DNA of 64,000 nt from Candidatus Brachybacter algidus (GTDB taxonomy: Bacteria > Bacteroidota > Bacteroidia > Chitinophagales > Saprospiraceae). The notes under the pieces were generated by a model. The model saw nothing but the letters and a program-made list of their open reading frames with translations. It did no database searches and was not told the origin of the DNA. Shown here piece by piece: positions 52,762 through 61,941 of the stretch. Each line of letters starts with the position of its first letter. The first letter of the stretch is position 1. The translations under genes were made by a program, and so were the position numbers. The stretch is from NCBI GenBank assembly GCA_016711705.1, contig JADJSK010000014.1, positions 124,001 to 188,000 on the forward strand. The letters run 5' to 3'.

Positions 52762-55731
52762 ATGAAAAAAACTTTGCTTTTCCTAATGATCTCTATTTGC
52801 ATATTCTCAAAACTATTTTCCCAAGAAGGGCAAGATACTATTATAAAAAAACAATTAGATTCCTATTTTAATCAATCTTACGAATACCAGAAAACGCAAG
52901 ATTACAATAGCTCATTAAATATTCTTCTTAAGGCAGACTCAATTATTTCAATGCAAAAATCTTTCGAAGTCGAAAGAATCCAATGTTCATTAAAGATAGG
53001 GAAATCTTATTATTCATTGAATAATATAGAGAAGGCAGCTGAGTATATATTATTGACCGCTAAAGAAGCGTCTGTAAAATTAACTGAAACACATGATAGC
53101 ATATATTTGAAATATTTTATCGATTGTCAGTATTATTTTAACCAATTATTGTTACAAGCTTATATAGTTGATGAAACAAAAAGTGTTTATAATGCTATAA
53201 AGTCTGATAGCATATTGTATAATAAGTGTGATTTAGTTAATGCTTATATTATTAACTTTATATTCTTTTACTGGGGTTTGGGTGACTTTGAAAGTGCGAA
53301 AATTATAATAGATGAACATATAAATTATTGCGACCGATATTTTCCTAAATCAAGTGAACTTCATGCTTACTATAATATGCTCAAAGCAGTTTGTTTGAAA
53401 CATTTAGATCAGATAAATAACTCCGAAGCTTCTTTTAGGAAGTCAAAAGAATTATATGAGGGCCAACCAAATAATATTTCATCCGCATATTATCCAACCG
53501 TTTTAATAAATTTGGCTAATATATATGCAGATATAAATTTGTTAACTAAGTATAAAAATTGCAATTTGAATATTTTGCAAACTAAGTTAAATAATTCCTT
53601 AATCAACTACTATGCTATTTTTGAATTGCAAATGGCTATAGGCTACGGGTACCTTAAATTTAATATGTTTGATTCAACTTTGTTTTACTATAACAAAGCT
53701 ATAGAAATAAGGAGTGCCAATATACATGAAGTTATATATATGTACGATATCTTAGTACTAACAAGCTTTGCAGAATTATATTACAAAATGGGAGACTATT
53801 CAAAAGTACATGAAGCTTTGAATAGGGTTTTAAAAATATTCGATAGTCAAAGTCTACAAATGAGTATTGACCGTGTAACGGCTAACTTGTTAAATGCAAA
53901 TACTTTTTTAAATGATACAAAGTATTCTTTGGCAATTAAGGAATTTTATAGCAATCAAATTACGTGTGATTCAGCCTATGGTAGAAAAAAATATTATTTT
54001 GAAAATATTTTTGGAGGAGCCAAAGTTCAATATTTTATGCAAGATTACGGGGTGGCGTGCGACAACTTTTATCAATATTTTGAATATTATAAAAAGAAAA
54101 TAAATGATGCTTCATTTTTCCTCTCCGAAGTAGAACTTCAAGGTTATATTGAAAAGTTTGAATCAGTTAATGATTATCTTGTTTCACTTGCCGAAATTGT
54201 TCACGAAGACTCAATTGTCTCAGGAGCTTATGATGCCTGGCTTTTCAAGCAAGGGTTTGTCATAAATACGATTCGGAAAATCAAGTCAATAAAAGATACT
54301 GATCCAGTGATCCAATCTAAATACGAGGAGCTGGTGCAAGCTCAATCTGAATTGACTATGGAGCTTTCAAAACCAACGAAATTTCAGAGAAAACTTGACT
54401 CAGTTATGAATATCAAAAACCTTCGAGAAAAAGAATTAGCGGCACTTTCCAAAAATGTTGAAAAAGAACTAAAACAAATAAACCATTCTGACATACTGAA
54501 ATCATTGAGGAATTCAGAAATATTGTTAGAATTTGTCACCTACAAATTTAAGGAAACGCCTTTGATAGATCAGAACAGATATGGTGTTTTTGTTCTGGAG
54601 CCTGGCACAAAAAAAGTGAATTTCATTTCCTTATGTTCTGCCTCTTTGCTTGATTCAATTGCCGGACAAGCTTTGGATTTCCTTTCAGTCAATGCACTTT
54701 ATGACAATCCGGAACTTGTCAATCTTGTTTGGAATAAAATACTTCCATATTTAAAAGACAAAAAAAGAATTTATATTACAACATCCGGCATGTTAAATAA
54801 AGTAAATATTTCAGCTCTCAGATTAAATGTCAATCAAACAGTTAGTGATCTTTTTGAGATTACCTATCTCAACTCATCCAAAGATTTACTATCTATGGAC
54901 CGAAGTCAAAATACTAAAACTTCATTTGCTACAGCAACCCTTTATGGTGACATAGATTATTCTCTTTCCGCAAGTGCAAGCGAAGGGACTTATGTAACCG
55001 GTACGCTTAGAGGGCTTAATTATTTCGATTTTTTCATGACTGACCCTGGCGCTCGTAGATCAAAATGGCAAAAACTGAAATATTCAAAAGCCGAAATTGA
55101 TAATATCTCACTTAGATTAAAACATTATGGTTGCGAAGTAAAACTTTTAGATCGAATTAATGCAAACGAAAATTATATAAAGAGCCATTATGGTCCTCTA
55201 AATAAAAACTATTCGCCTGAACTATTCCATTTTTCAACTCATGCCTATTTTCTTCCACAAAAGAAATCTAAAAGTAATACTGATGGCATATATACTACTT
55301 ACCGTAGGATGGGAGATTTCTCCCTCATCCAATCCGGTATAGTATTAAGCGGAGCCAACAAAAATTGGAATGTTACAGATTCGTCCTATTATGATGATGG
55401 TATACTCACAGCCTTCGAGATAAGTCAGTTGAATCTTCAGAATACAAAACTAGTCGTGCTGTCAGCTTGCGATACCGGACTCGGAGAGATATCCAATTCT
55501 GAGGGAGTTTACGGTTTGCGAAGAGCATTCAAAATAGCAGGAGTCGACAAAATCCTTATGTCACTTTGGTCAGTAGCTGACTATCAAACCATGGAATTCA
55601 TGAAAATATTTTATGAGAATTTGTGCACTAAAAAACTTTCTCCCAGATTGGCCCTTTCTGCAACTCAGAAGACCATGAGACAAAAGAAATACGAGCCTTA
55701 TTATTGGGCAGGGTTTGTGCTGATTGAGTAA
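52762..55731 (+). CDS. Secreted TPR-CHAT protease, paralogue 2
   Basis: Also 989 residues, with its own signal peptide (MKKTLLFLMISICIFSKLFSQ). The TPR half (25-440) is related to paralogue 1 but strongly diverged, while the part from the shared FFLSEVELQGYIEKFESVND to the end is nearly identical, in places also at the DNA level over more than 100 bp. Catalytic His827 and Cys903 fall at exactly the same positions. It starts 32 bp after paralogue 1. The pair looks like a tandem duplication in which the sensing half has changed and the protease half has been kept alike, so the two may respond to different signals but cut the same target. Confidence 0.88.
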   Translation: MKKTLLFLMISICIFSKLFSQEGQDTIIKKQLDSYFNQSYEYQKTQDYNSSLNILLKADSIISMQKSFEVERIQCSLKIGKSYYSLNNIEKAAEYILLTAKEASVKLTETHDSIYLKYFIDCQYYFNQLLLQAYIVDETKSVYNAIKSDSILYNKCDLVNAYIINFIFFYWGLGDFESAKIIIDEHINYCDRYFPKSSELHAYYNMLKAVCLKHLDQINNSEASFRKSKELYEGQPNNISSAYYPTVLINLANIYADINLLTKYKNCNLNILQTKLNNSLINYYAIFELQMAIGYGYLKFNMFDSTLFYYNKAIEIRSANIHEVIYMYDILVLTSFAELYYKMGDYSKVHEALNRVLKIFDSQSLQMSIDRVTANLLNANTFLNDTKYSLAIKEFYSNQITCDSAYGRKKYYFENIFGGAKVQYFMQDYGVACDNFYQYFEYYKKKINDASFFLSEVELQGYIEKFESVNDYLVSLAEIVHEDSIVSGAYDAWLFKQGFVINTIRKIKSIKDTDPVIQSKYEELVQAQSELTMELSKPTKFQRKLDSVMNIKNLREKELAALSKNVEKELKQINHSDILKSLRNSEILLEFVTYKFKETPLIDQNRYGVFVLEPGTKKVNFISLCSASLLDSIAGQALDFLSVNALYDNPELVNLVWNKILPYLKDKKRIYITTSGMLNKVNISALRLNVNQTVSDLFEITYLNSSKDLLSMDRSQNTKTSFATATLYGDIDYSLSASASEGTYVTGTLRGLNYFDFFMTDPGARRSKWQKLKYSKAEIDNISLRLKHYGCEVKLLDRINANENYIKSHYGPLNKNYSPELFHFSTHAYFLPQKKSKSNTDGIYTTYRRMGDFSLIQSGIVLSGANKNWNVTDSSYYDDGILTAFEISQLNLQNTKLVVLSACDTGLGEISNSEGVYGLRRAFKIAGVDKILMSLWSVADYQTMEFMKIFYENLCTKKLSPRLALSATQKTMRQKKYEPYYWAGFVLIE

Positions 55732-55921
55732 GTATAACCTCCAGTAAAATCTTAGGTTTCTAGTTGCTTCTATTCTTTAGTTCACCTTCGATGAACTCTG
55801 ATCTATTTCATCATATTAATAATTAATTGTCAAATCGTGTTAAGATTTGATAAATCAAAGTTATTAACCATATACAATGTCTAATTGCTCCTCGCATTTT
55901 AGATATAATTTATATGGACAA

Positions 55922-55929
55922 TACATTTG
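55922..55929 (+). promoter_or_regulatory. -7 box for the SBBP-repeat gene
   Basis: TACATTTG, 19 nt upstream of the ATG at 55949. It suggests that the secreted-protein genes have a vegetative-type promoter besides any control by the ECF sigma factor. The rest of the 217-bp gap shows nothing definite. Confidence 0.45.
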
Positions 55930-55948
55930 AAAGTTTAAACTTTGACCG

Positions 55949-58339
55949 ATGAAATTTTTATCTTCTATTTTTCTACTCGTGAGTTTTTTAAATTTGAATG
56001 CATCTAAAATCGCACCCTCGAACTCCTTATATTTTACGGAAAATAAGGGACAAGTCATGTATCAGAATGGTTCGAAGTCAGATGATATTAAATATAGTTT
56101 AGTCACTGAGAATATGAGAATTGACATTAAATCGAATTCCATTCACTATACTTTATTTCATCGAACTTTTGATGATGTGCAAGATGACTTTACATCCAGG
56201 AAGCAAGGTAAATCAAATTTACCAGAGCTTAGTTCCTCTGAATCCTACAGAGTAGATGTGATGCTAGAAGGATCGCGTTCAGCTGTAGAAGTAATTCCTT
56301 CCGTAAAATTAGATTATTACGAAAATTACTATTTGGAGGGCTGTGGTGTTGAGGGTATAACTCAAGTGGCTGCATACAAATCATTGCTGATAGAAAATGT
56401 TTACCCAGGCATCGATTGGAAGTTATATATAGATGGGAGCAAGTTTAAATATGATTTTATTGTAAGGAAGGGTGCAGATGCTTCATTAATTAAACTGAAG
56501 TATATAGGCGCTGTGGGTTTATTAAAAGACGCTGATGGAAATATTGAGGTTTCAACGCCTTTTGGAAGTTTTAAAGAAAATCGGCCTTATAGTTATGAAG
56601 ACGATTCTAAAAGAGAAATTAATTCCGAGTACCAAATAAACGGAAATCATATTTCATTCAAGACCGGGACTTGTTCCGGGACAATGGTTATAGACCCTGA
56701 GATAGAATGGTGTACTTATTATGGTGGATTATTTGAAGATTGGATAAGTCAAATTGCATTCGATGAAAACAATAGTTTACTAATGGTCGGACAAACTTCC
56801 AGCCAGAATAATATTGCTACAATAGGCGCTCATCAAGTGAATTATAGTGGTGGATTATATGATGGACTTATAGTGTGTTTTGATGAAAAAGGAGTTAGAA
56901 AATGGGCTACTTATTACGGAGGAAGTGGTTCCGATATCTTTGCAGCTGTTCAGTATCATCAACAGGAATTTATTTTGGCGGGAATTACCTCTAGTAAAAC
57001 AAATATTGCAACACCCGGTGCCAATCAGACTGTCCATGGAGGTGGGGTTTCAGATTGCTTCTTAGCAAAATTTGACCAACAAGGGTTAAGGCTTTGGTCA
57101 TCCTATTTTGGTGGTGCAGATCTTGATGGTACTTATCCGGGATATCCTACAGAGATTTATTTAGGAATTACACTGGACCAGGATGGAAATATCTTTATGT
57201 GCGGTACTACCGCCAGTCAATTTGGGATAGCTACAGAGGGTACACATTCGCCTCTTTATCAAGGAGGTAAATGCGATGGATTTGTAGCTAAATTCAATAA
57301 TAATGGTTCGAAACTATGGGGAACATATATAGGTGGAGTAGATGACGATGACCTTTATGCAATTGATCTGGATTTAAATAATAACATACTTGTTTGCGGA
57401 GAAACCAAAAGTGTGGAAGGAATTGCAACAGCCGGAACTCATCAGACCACTTTTACTGGTGATTATGACGCATTTATAAATAAACTTGATCCGGATGGAA
57501 ACCGACTTTGGGGAACGTATTTTGGTGGCACAGCTTATGAGGCTGGAAATAATATTAAGGTTGATTTAGAGAATAATATATATTTAATCGGTACAACTAC
57601 CAGTAGTTCTAAAATTTCTACCCCAAGTTCTTTTCAAACTGCAATTGGGGGAAACAACGATGGATATTTACAAAAGTTCAATTCTGATGGAGCAAGGCTT
57701 TGGGGGACTTACATTGGTGGTGCAGGTAATGATTATTTTTTTGGATTAAAAGCTGATAAAGAGAACAACATTGTATTATCGGGTATGACCACATTGGCTT
57801 ATGCAAGAGTAGTAAAAGGCAATGCCCTCCAAACTTCTTATGGCGGTGCAACATTTGACTGCGTTATTGAAAAACTAGACAAGAATGGCAAACAGCTCTG
57901 GGGTAGCTACTATGGAGCAAACGGAAACGATAGGTCCTGGAATTTAAATATTGATTTATCGGGAGATATTTATGTCGGTGGCGGAACTTCAAGTTTGACC
58001 AATATATCAACACCAAATGCACATCAGACACAATTTGGTGGCGGCTTGGGCGACATTCTCTTGTTGAAAATATCGGATGAAACCCTTAAAAATGATGAAA
58101 TTATTCAAAACCCGAAACTTACATTGTATCCAAATCCTACTTCAGGAATAGTTCATTTGATTGGAAATCAACAATTGAATCAATCAAGGGTGAAGGTCTA
58201 TAATTTTTCCGGCAACCAAATACCAGTAAGGATTTTGGCTAATTCAATTGATTTTTCAGGGCTGCCTTCGGGGGTGTACTTTGTAAAAGCCTTTAAAGAA
58301 AATGAAAGTTATAGTGTTGGAAAAGTTATTAAGCTGTAG
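55949..58339 (+). CDS. SBBP-repeat beta-propeller protein with T9SS type A sorting domain
   Basis: A 796-residue secreted protein. The signal peptide (MKFLSSIFLLVSFLNLNA) is followed by an N-terminal beta-rich domain common before SBBP repeats (FTENKGQVMYQNG.., GIDWKLYIDGSKFKYDFIVRKGAD). Then come about seven SBBP repeats (220-720), each with a (W/Y)xxYYGG or WGTY(I/F)GG strand and an I(A)TPGAHQT turn. The last ~70 residues are a type A T9SS sorting domain (LTLYPNPTSGIVHL.. GVYFVKAF..GKVIKL). It should be exported through the outer membrane and displayed or released. The repeats form a beta-propeller; no catalytic residues are visible, so binding is the likely role. Confidence 0.9.
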   Translation: MKFLSSIFLLVSFLNLNASKIAPSNSLYFTENKGQVMYQNGSKSDDIKYSLVTENMRIDIKSNSIHYTLFHRTFDDVQDDFTSRKQGKSNLPELSSSESYRVDVMLEGSRSAVEVIPSVKLDYYENYYLEGCGVEGITQVAAYKSLLIENVYPGIDWKLYIDGSKFKYDFIVRKGADASLIKLKYIGAVGLLKDADGNIEVSTPFGSFKENRPYSYEDDSKREINSEYQINGNHISFKTGTCSGTMVIDPEIEWCTYYGGLFEDWISQIAFDENNSLLMVGQTSSQNNIATIGAHQVNYSGGLYDGLIVCFDEKGVRKWATYYGGSGSDIFAAVQYHQQEFILAGITSSKTNIATPGANQTVHGGGVSDCFLAKFDQQGLRLWSSYFGGADLDGTYPGYPTEIYLGITLDQDGNIFMCGTTASQFGIATEGTHSPLYQGGKCDGFVAKFNNNGSKLWGTYIGGVDDDDLYAIDLDLNNNILVCGETKSVEGIATAGTHQTTFTGDYDAFINKLDPDGNRLWGTYFGGTAYEAGNNIKVDLENNIYLIGTTTSSSKISTPSSFQTAIGGNNDGYLQKFNSDGARLWGTYIGGAGNDYFFGLKADKENNIVLSGMTTLAYARVVKGNALQTSYGGATFDCVIEKLDKNGKQLWGSYYGANGNDRSWNLNIDLSGDIYVGGGTSSLTNISTPNAHQTQFGGGLGDILLLKISDETLKNDEIIQNPKLTLYPNPTSGIVHLIGNQQLNQSRVKVYNFSGNQIPVRILANSIDFSGLPSGVYFVKAFKENESYSVGKVIKL

Positions 58340-58640
58340 TCGCTATTTAGATGCTCCTCTAAAGGTGTAAATAGCTTCAATTCTGCTTTAAAAATAAGTG
58401 CTATTAAGTTCAATTAATTGATCAATAATTTTCTATTTAACTACCCAATTCCGTTAATTAACGGAGCCTAAATAGTTAATTACCTGATCTTAATTTTACT
58501 TAAACAGGTAATTTTATGGTGACAATTTTACCAATCAATCTGAATTCTAATTAATGCTGAGTATAACTAATTTGAGGACATCAATACTGATTAAAACAGA
58601 AATATCAATCTTTTATTCTTAAATATTTAATAGGTTATTT
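58340..58640. other. AT-rich spacer with a 16-bp palindrome
   Basis: No gene. The perfect palindrome TCCGTTAATTAACGGA lies at 58450-58465 and could be an operator for a dimeric regulator. No repeat family is recognised here. Confidence 0.45.
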
Positions 58641-59123
58641 ATGAAAAAGTTAAGCTTAAATTATGCATCTTTTTTATTGATTTTAATAACTAATTGTACC
58701 GATTTTTATGCACAAAAAGGCATTGTCGTAAGCGGTGCAAATGTTTCTACATCGAGTGGCAGTATAAGTTCATCAATAGGTCAGGTTGATTATCAATCCT
58801 CTTTTACTGACAACAACCATGTTTCTGAGGGAATGCAGCAACCATACGAAATCACTGAAATTTTATCCACAAAGAAAATGCTACAATTAGAAATTAAACT
58901 GTATCCGAATCCAACCTCTGACATTGTAATCATTGAGATTATTGATTTACCGAAAAATACAATAAAATATGAGCTCACTGATATCGAAGGAAGATTAATA
59001 TACAAGGGAGTGCTATATGGTAGTAACTCAATAAGCTTGAAAGAGGTGATTCCCTCCACTTATATCTTGCGAGTATTTGATAATAAATCATCACAAAAAA
59101 CATTTAAAATTATAAAACAATGA
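58641..59123 (+). CDS. Small secreted protein with T9SS type A sorting domain
   Basis: 160 residues. Signal peptide (..FLLILITNCTDFYAQ), then a short Ser/Gly-rich region (GIVVSGANVSTSSGSISSSI) that ends with VSEGMQQPYEI, a segment very common in Bacteroidota just ahead of the sorting domain. The type A sorting domain follows (KLYPNPTSDIVIIEI.. YELTDIEGRLIYKG.. YILRVFD..KTFKIIKQ). There is almost no cargo, so it may be a surface adaptor or a subunit for its neighbour. Its stop codon overlaps the start of the fibre gene (ATGA), so the two are translated together. Confidence 0.85.
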   Translation: MKKLSLNYASFLLILITNCTDFYAQKGIVVSGANVSTSSGSISSSIGQVDYQSSFTDNNHVSEGMQQPYEITEILSTKKMLQLEIKLYPNPTSDIVIIEIIDLPKNTIKYELTDIEGRLIYKGVLYGSNSISLKEVIPSTYILRVFDNKSSQKTFKIIKQ

Positions 59124-61525
59124 AGCAGTTAATTATTGTATTAAGTTTCCTTGCCATAGGTCTCACCCAAGTATATGCTCAGGTACCACAAAAAATATCT
59201 TATCAATCTGTAGTTCGTGACGGAGATGGCAAGTTATTGAAAGAAACTGAGATTGGGATCAAGACCACTTTAAGAAAAGATAATCCCGATGGAGAAGTTG
59301 TTTATCAGGAAATTTATAATCCCAATCCTAAAACAAACATTAATGGTCTACTGACTTTTGAAATAGGCAGCGGCCTTAAACTAGCAGGGGAATTCTCATC
59401 TATAGACTGGTCGACAGGATCTTTTTATATACAAACAGAAATTGATCCAAAAGGAGGAACTTCATATTCTTTATCCTCTATAAGCCCGATCAATAGTGTG
59501 CCATTTGCGCTTTATTCGGCTTCTGGCGTAAAGGGAGATAAAGGAGATGCGGGAGACCAGGGAACAAAAGGCGACAAAGGTGATCCGGGCACAGGTGTCA
59601 AAATCGTTGGCTCAATATCTTCAGAAATTCAGCTACCAGGCAATTATTCAGGAGACATTGGAGATGTTTACATAGCTCAGAACAGTGGTCATGGTTGGAT
59701 GTGGAATGGATCCTCTTTCATTGATATTGGCGAGATTAAAGGACCCAAGGGAGATAAAGGGGAACAAGGGATAGCCGGAATTCAAGGTCTTAAGGGAGAT
59801 AAAGGAGACCAAGGAATCCAAGGACAACAGGGCAATACGGGCGCTCAGGGGGTACAAGGCGAACAAGGTCCTCCGGGTAATGCAGGAAATTATGTAGCCG
59901 GTTCCGGTATCAACATAGCAAATAATACGATAAGTGCATTAGACAATAGCACTACAAATGAAATCCAACAATTATCACTTTCAGGAACAGTTTTGTCACT
60001 TAGTCAGGGAGGTGGTACAGTCACACTTCCATCTTCAGGGGGTGGAGACAATTGGGGAACACAAACCGTCGTCGCCAATGCCACATTATCAGGAAATGGT
60101 ACATCAGGCAACCCGATAAGTATAGCCTCCCAAGGAGCGACCAGTGGTCAGGTCTTAAAATATAATGGTACAACATGGACACCACAGAATGATCTTAATA
60201 CTGACACAGATGCTCAAACTTTAACACTTAATGGACAAGACCTAAGTATATCAGGAGGTAATTCGGTGACATTGCCCGCAAATACAGGTTTACAAGGGAG
60301 TGGCGCAGAAAACAAGATAGCGTTATGGACAACCGGCAACACTTTGACCAATAGTTCAATAGCAGAAACTGTCGTTTCTGGTTCTAAAAAAATTACAATA
60401 AACCTTAATTATGCGGATGCAAAATTAAGTGTTGGCGGAGGGTATGACAACCATGGTATATATGGCCATACCTATTCTAGCGATCATTCTGGAGTTTGGG
60501 GTGCTGGCGCAACTGGAGTTACAGGCTATAATGGTGGAGACGGTATCGGAGTAAAAGGTAAAGTAAACACCGGTGGGATTGGAGTTATGGCAGAAGCCAA
60601 TAGCGGAACAGGTTTATTTGTTCAGGCTTATAATGGTGTTGGAATAGATGTAAATGTTGCAGATGGAGGCACTGCCTTTAGAACTTTAAATGGAATGGTA
60701 GGAATTGGCACAAATAATCCAACTTCAAAACTCTCAATTATAGCATCAAACGGAACCGGAATTAATGTAGATGTTCCCGCGAATGGCGTTGCTTTTTCAA
60801 CACTTAATGGCAGGGTTGGGATTGGCACTTCCAGTCCTTCAGCTTCTTTAGATGTTGTAGGGGAAGTTCAAATTGGTAATGTCCTTCTTCCAAATATTGG
60901 TACATTATCATTAAGAGATGGGGTCATTTATATGGAAGGCACACATGTTACTGCGGGACTTCCAGGCACTATTGAAAGAACTTCTACAAATAACATGGAA
61001 GTAGGATGCAGTTGGCTTCCAAATAGTAATGCAGGAGCGAATTTAGGATCTTCATCTAAGAGATGGGCAACAGTTTACGCTACTAATGGTCTTATAAATA
61101 CATCTGACGGACGTCTAAAGGAGTCTATAAAGCCTTTAATTTATGGCTTGAAAGAAGTGATGCAAATGAAACCTGTGACCTACAAATGGAAGGACAAAAA
61201 TATTGATCAATCAACAAAGATTGGATTTATTGCTCAGGATTTGCAGACCATTCTTAAAGAAGTTGTAAAGAGTGAAGAGGTAACTTTTGACGAAAATCGC
61301 AATCCCAAAATAATTGAATCTGAATATTTAGGAGTTTCTTATACTGAGATAATTCCGATTTTGGTCAAAGCTATGCAGGAGCAGCAGGACTTAATTACAG
61401 AATTGAAAACAACTTTGGCTGATCAGTTTACTTCTTTAAACGACATTCTCAAGATTCAGCAAGAAATGAAAGCTGAAATTGAATCTCTCAAGTCAGAAAA
61501 AGCAAAATCGGTTTCAATTAAATAA
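59120..61525 (+). CDS. Collagen-like fibre protein with S74 intramolecular chaperone domain
   Basis: 801 residues. Signal peptide (MKQLIIVLSFLAIGLTQVYAQ), an N-terminal beta domain typical of these fibres (VPQKISYQSVVRDGDGKLL..), and two Gly-x-x collagen-like blocks (about 136-160 and 208-256, e.g. GDKGDAGDQGTKGDKGDPG). A long beta-helical or repeat shaft follows (NTDTDAQTLTLNGQDLSISG, then VGIGT.NPT.KLSI and VGIGTSSPSASLDV units). The S74 (endosialidase-type) chaperone domain has Ser662 in TSDGRLKES and Lys667 five residues later, the spacing of the self-cleaving dyad in phage endosialidases. A coiled-coil tail ends it. Probably a trimeric surface fibre that cleaves off its own C-terminal chaperone after folding. 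It lacks a T9SS sorting domain, so the coupled upstream protein may carry it. Confidence 0.88.
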   Translation: MKQLIIVLSFLAIGLTQVYAQVPQKISYQSVVRDGDGKLLKETEIGIKTTLRKDNPDGEVVYQEIYNPNPKTNINGLLTFEIGSGLKLAGEFSSIDWSTGSFYIQTEIDPKGGTSYSLSSISPINSVPFALYSASGVKGDKGDAGDQGTKGDKGDPGTGVKIVGSISSEIQLPGNYSGDIGDVYIAQNSGHGWMWNGSSFIDIGEIKGPKGDKGEQGIAGIQGLKGDKGDQGIQGQQGNTGAQGVQGEQGPPGNAGNYVAGSGINIANNTISALDNSTTNEIQQLSLSGTVLSLSQGGGTVTLPSSGGGDNWGTQTVVANATLSGNGTSGNPISIASQGATSGQVLKYNGTTWTPQNDLNTDTDAQTLTLNGQDLSISGGNSVTLPANTGLQGSGAENKIALWTTGNTLTNSSIAETVVSGSKKITINLNYADAKLSVGGGYDNHGIYGHTYSSDHSGVWGAGATGVTGYNGGDGIGVKGKVNTGGIGVMAEANSGTGLFVQAYNGVGIDVNVADGGTAFRTLNGMVGIGTNNPTSKLSIIASNGTGINVDVPANGVAFSTLNGRVGIGTSSPSASLDVVGEVQIGNVLLPNIGTLSLRDGVIYMEGTHVTAGLPGTIERTSTNNMEVGCSWLPNSNAGANLGSSSKRWATVYATNGLINTSDGRLKESIKPLIYGLKEVMQMKPVTYKWKDKNIDQSTKIGFIAQDLQTILKEVVKSEEVTFDENRNPKIIESEYLGVSYTEIIPILVKAMQEQQDLITELKTTLADQFTSLNDILKIQQEMKAEIESLKSEKAKSVSIK

Positions 61526-61566
61526 TAAAATTAACCTCAATCTATTTACAATTAAATTAATCAAAA

Positions 61567-61854
61567 ATGTATAATTTAAATTTAAACCCTGCACTTACAC
61601 CTATCCGACCATTTAATTATTGTGACAAACTCAACTTACTCATTTTAGATTTAAAAAATGAAATAATGGGCATCCGTATAGAAATTTTGGAATTGCAAGC
61701 TCAATTGCATGATGCCCCTCCTCCACCCAAAGAGGATATAATCCAACAAATTAAAGAGCTGCGTGAACTACTGAGAATTAAAAATATTGAATTAGCAAAA
61801 TTGAAAGAAAAGTATGAACCATGTCTAACAATGGACCAGGTGTTAATACCATGA
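61567..61854 (+). CDS. Small coiled-coil protein of unknown function
   Basis: 95 residues, no signal peptide. A short N-terminal segment (MYNLNLNPALTPIRPFNYCD) precedes two helices with heptad leucines/isoleucines (LLILDLKNEIMGIRIEILEL and IIQQIKELRELLRIKNIELA), joined by a Pro turn (DAPPPPK). This should form a helical hairpin or a trimeric coiled coil. No family is recognised. It lies 41 bp after the fibre gene and 87 bp before the beta-helix gene, so it is probably co-transcribed and may assist fibre assembly. A chaperone role is only a guess. Confidence 0.65.
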   Translation: MYNLNLNPALTPIRPFNYCDKLNLLILDLKNEIMGIRIEILELQAQLHDAPPPPKEDIIQQIKELRELLRIKNIELAKLKEKYEPCLTMDQVLIP

Positions 61855-61941
61855 TTTCAATCCAATCGTTACAGGCATATAAATAAATTTAGACCTCTTT
61901 GAACAGAAGCAACAAGTGTATGCCAATCAACTCATAAATAC

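Noticed and set aside
48277..55731. A type III-E CRISPR (Craspase) locus, suggested by the TPR-CHAT and sigma factor
   Set aside because: No gRAMP/Cas7-11, no csx30/csx31-like gene order and no array; the CHAT proteins carry signal peptides.
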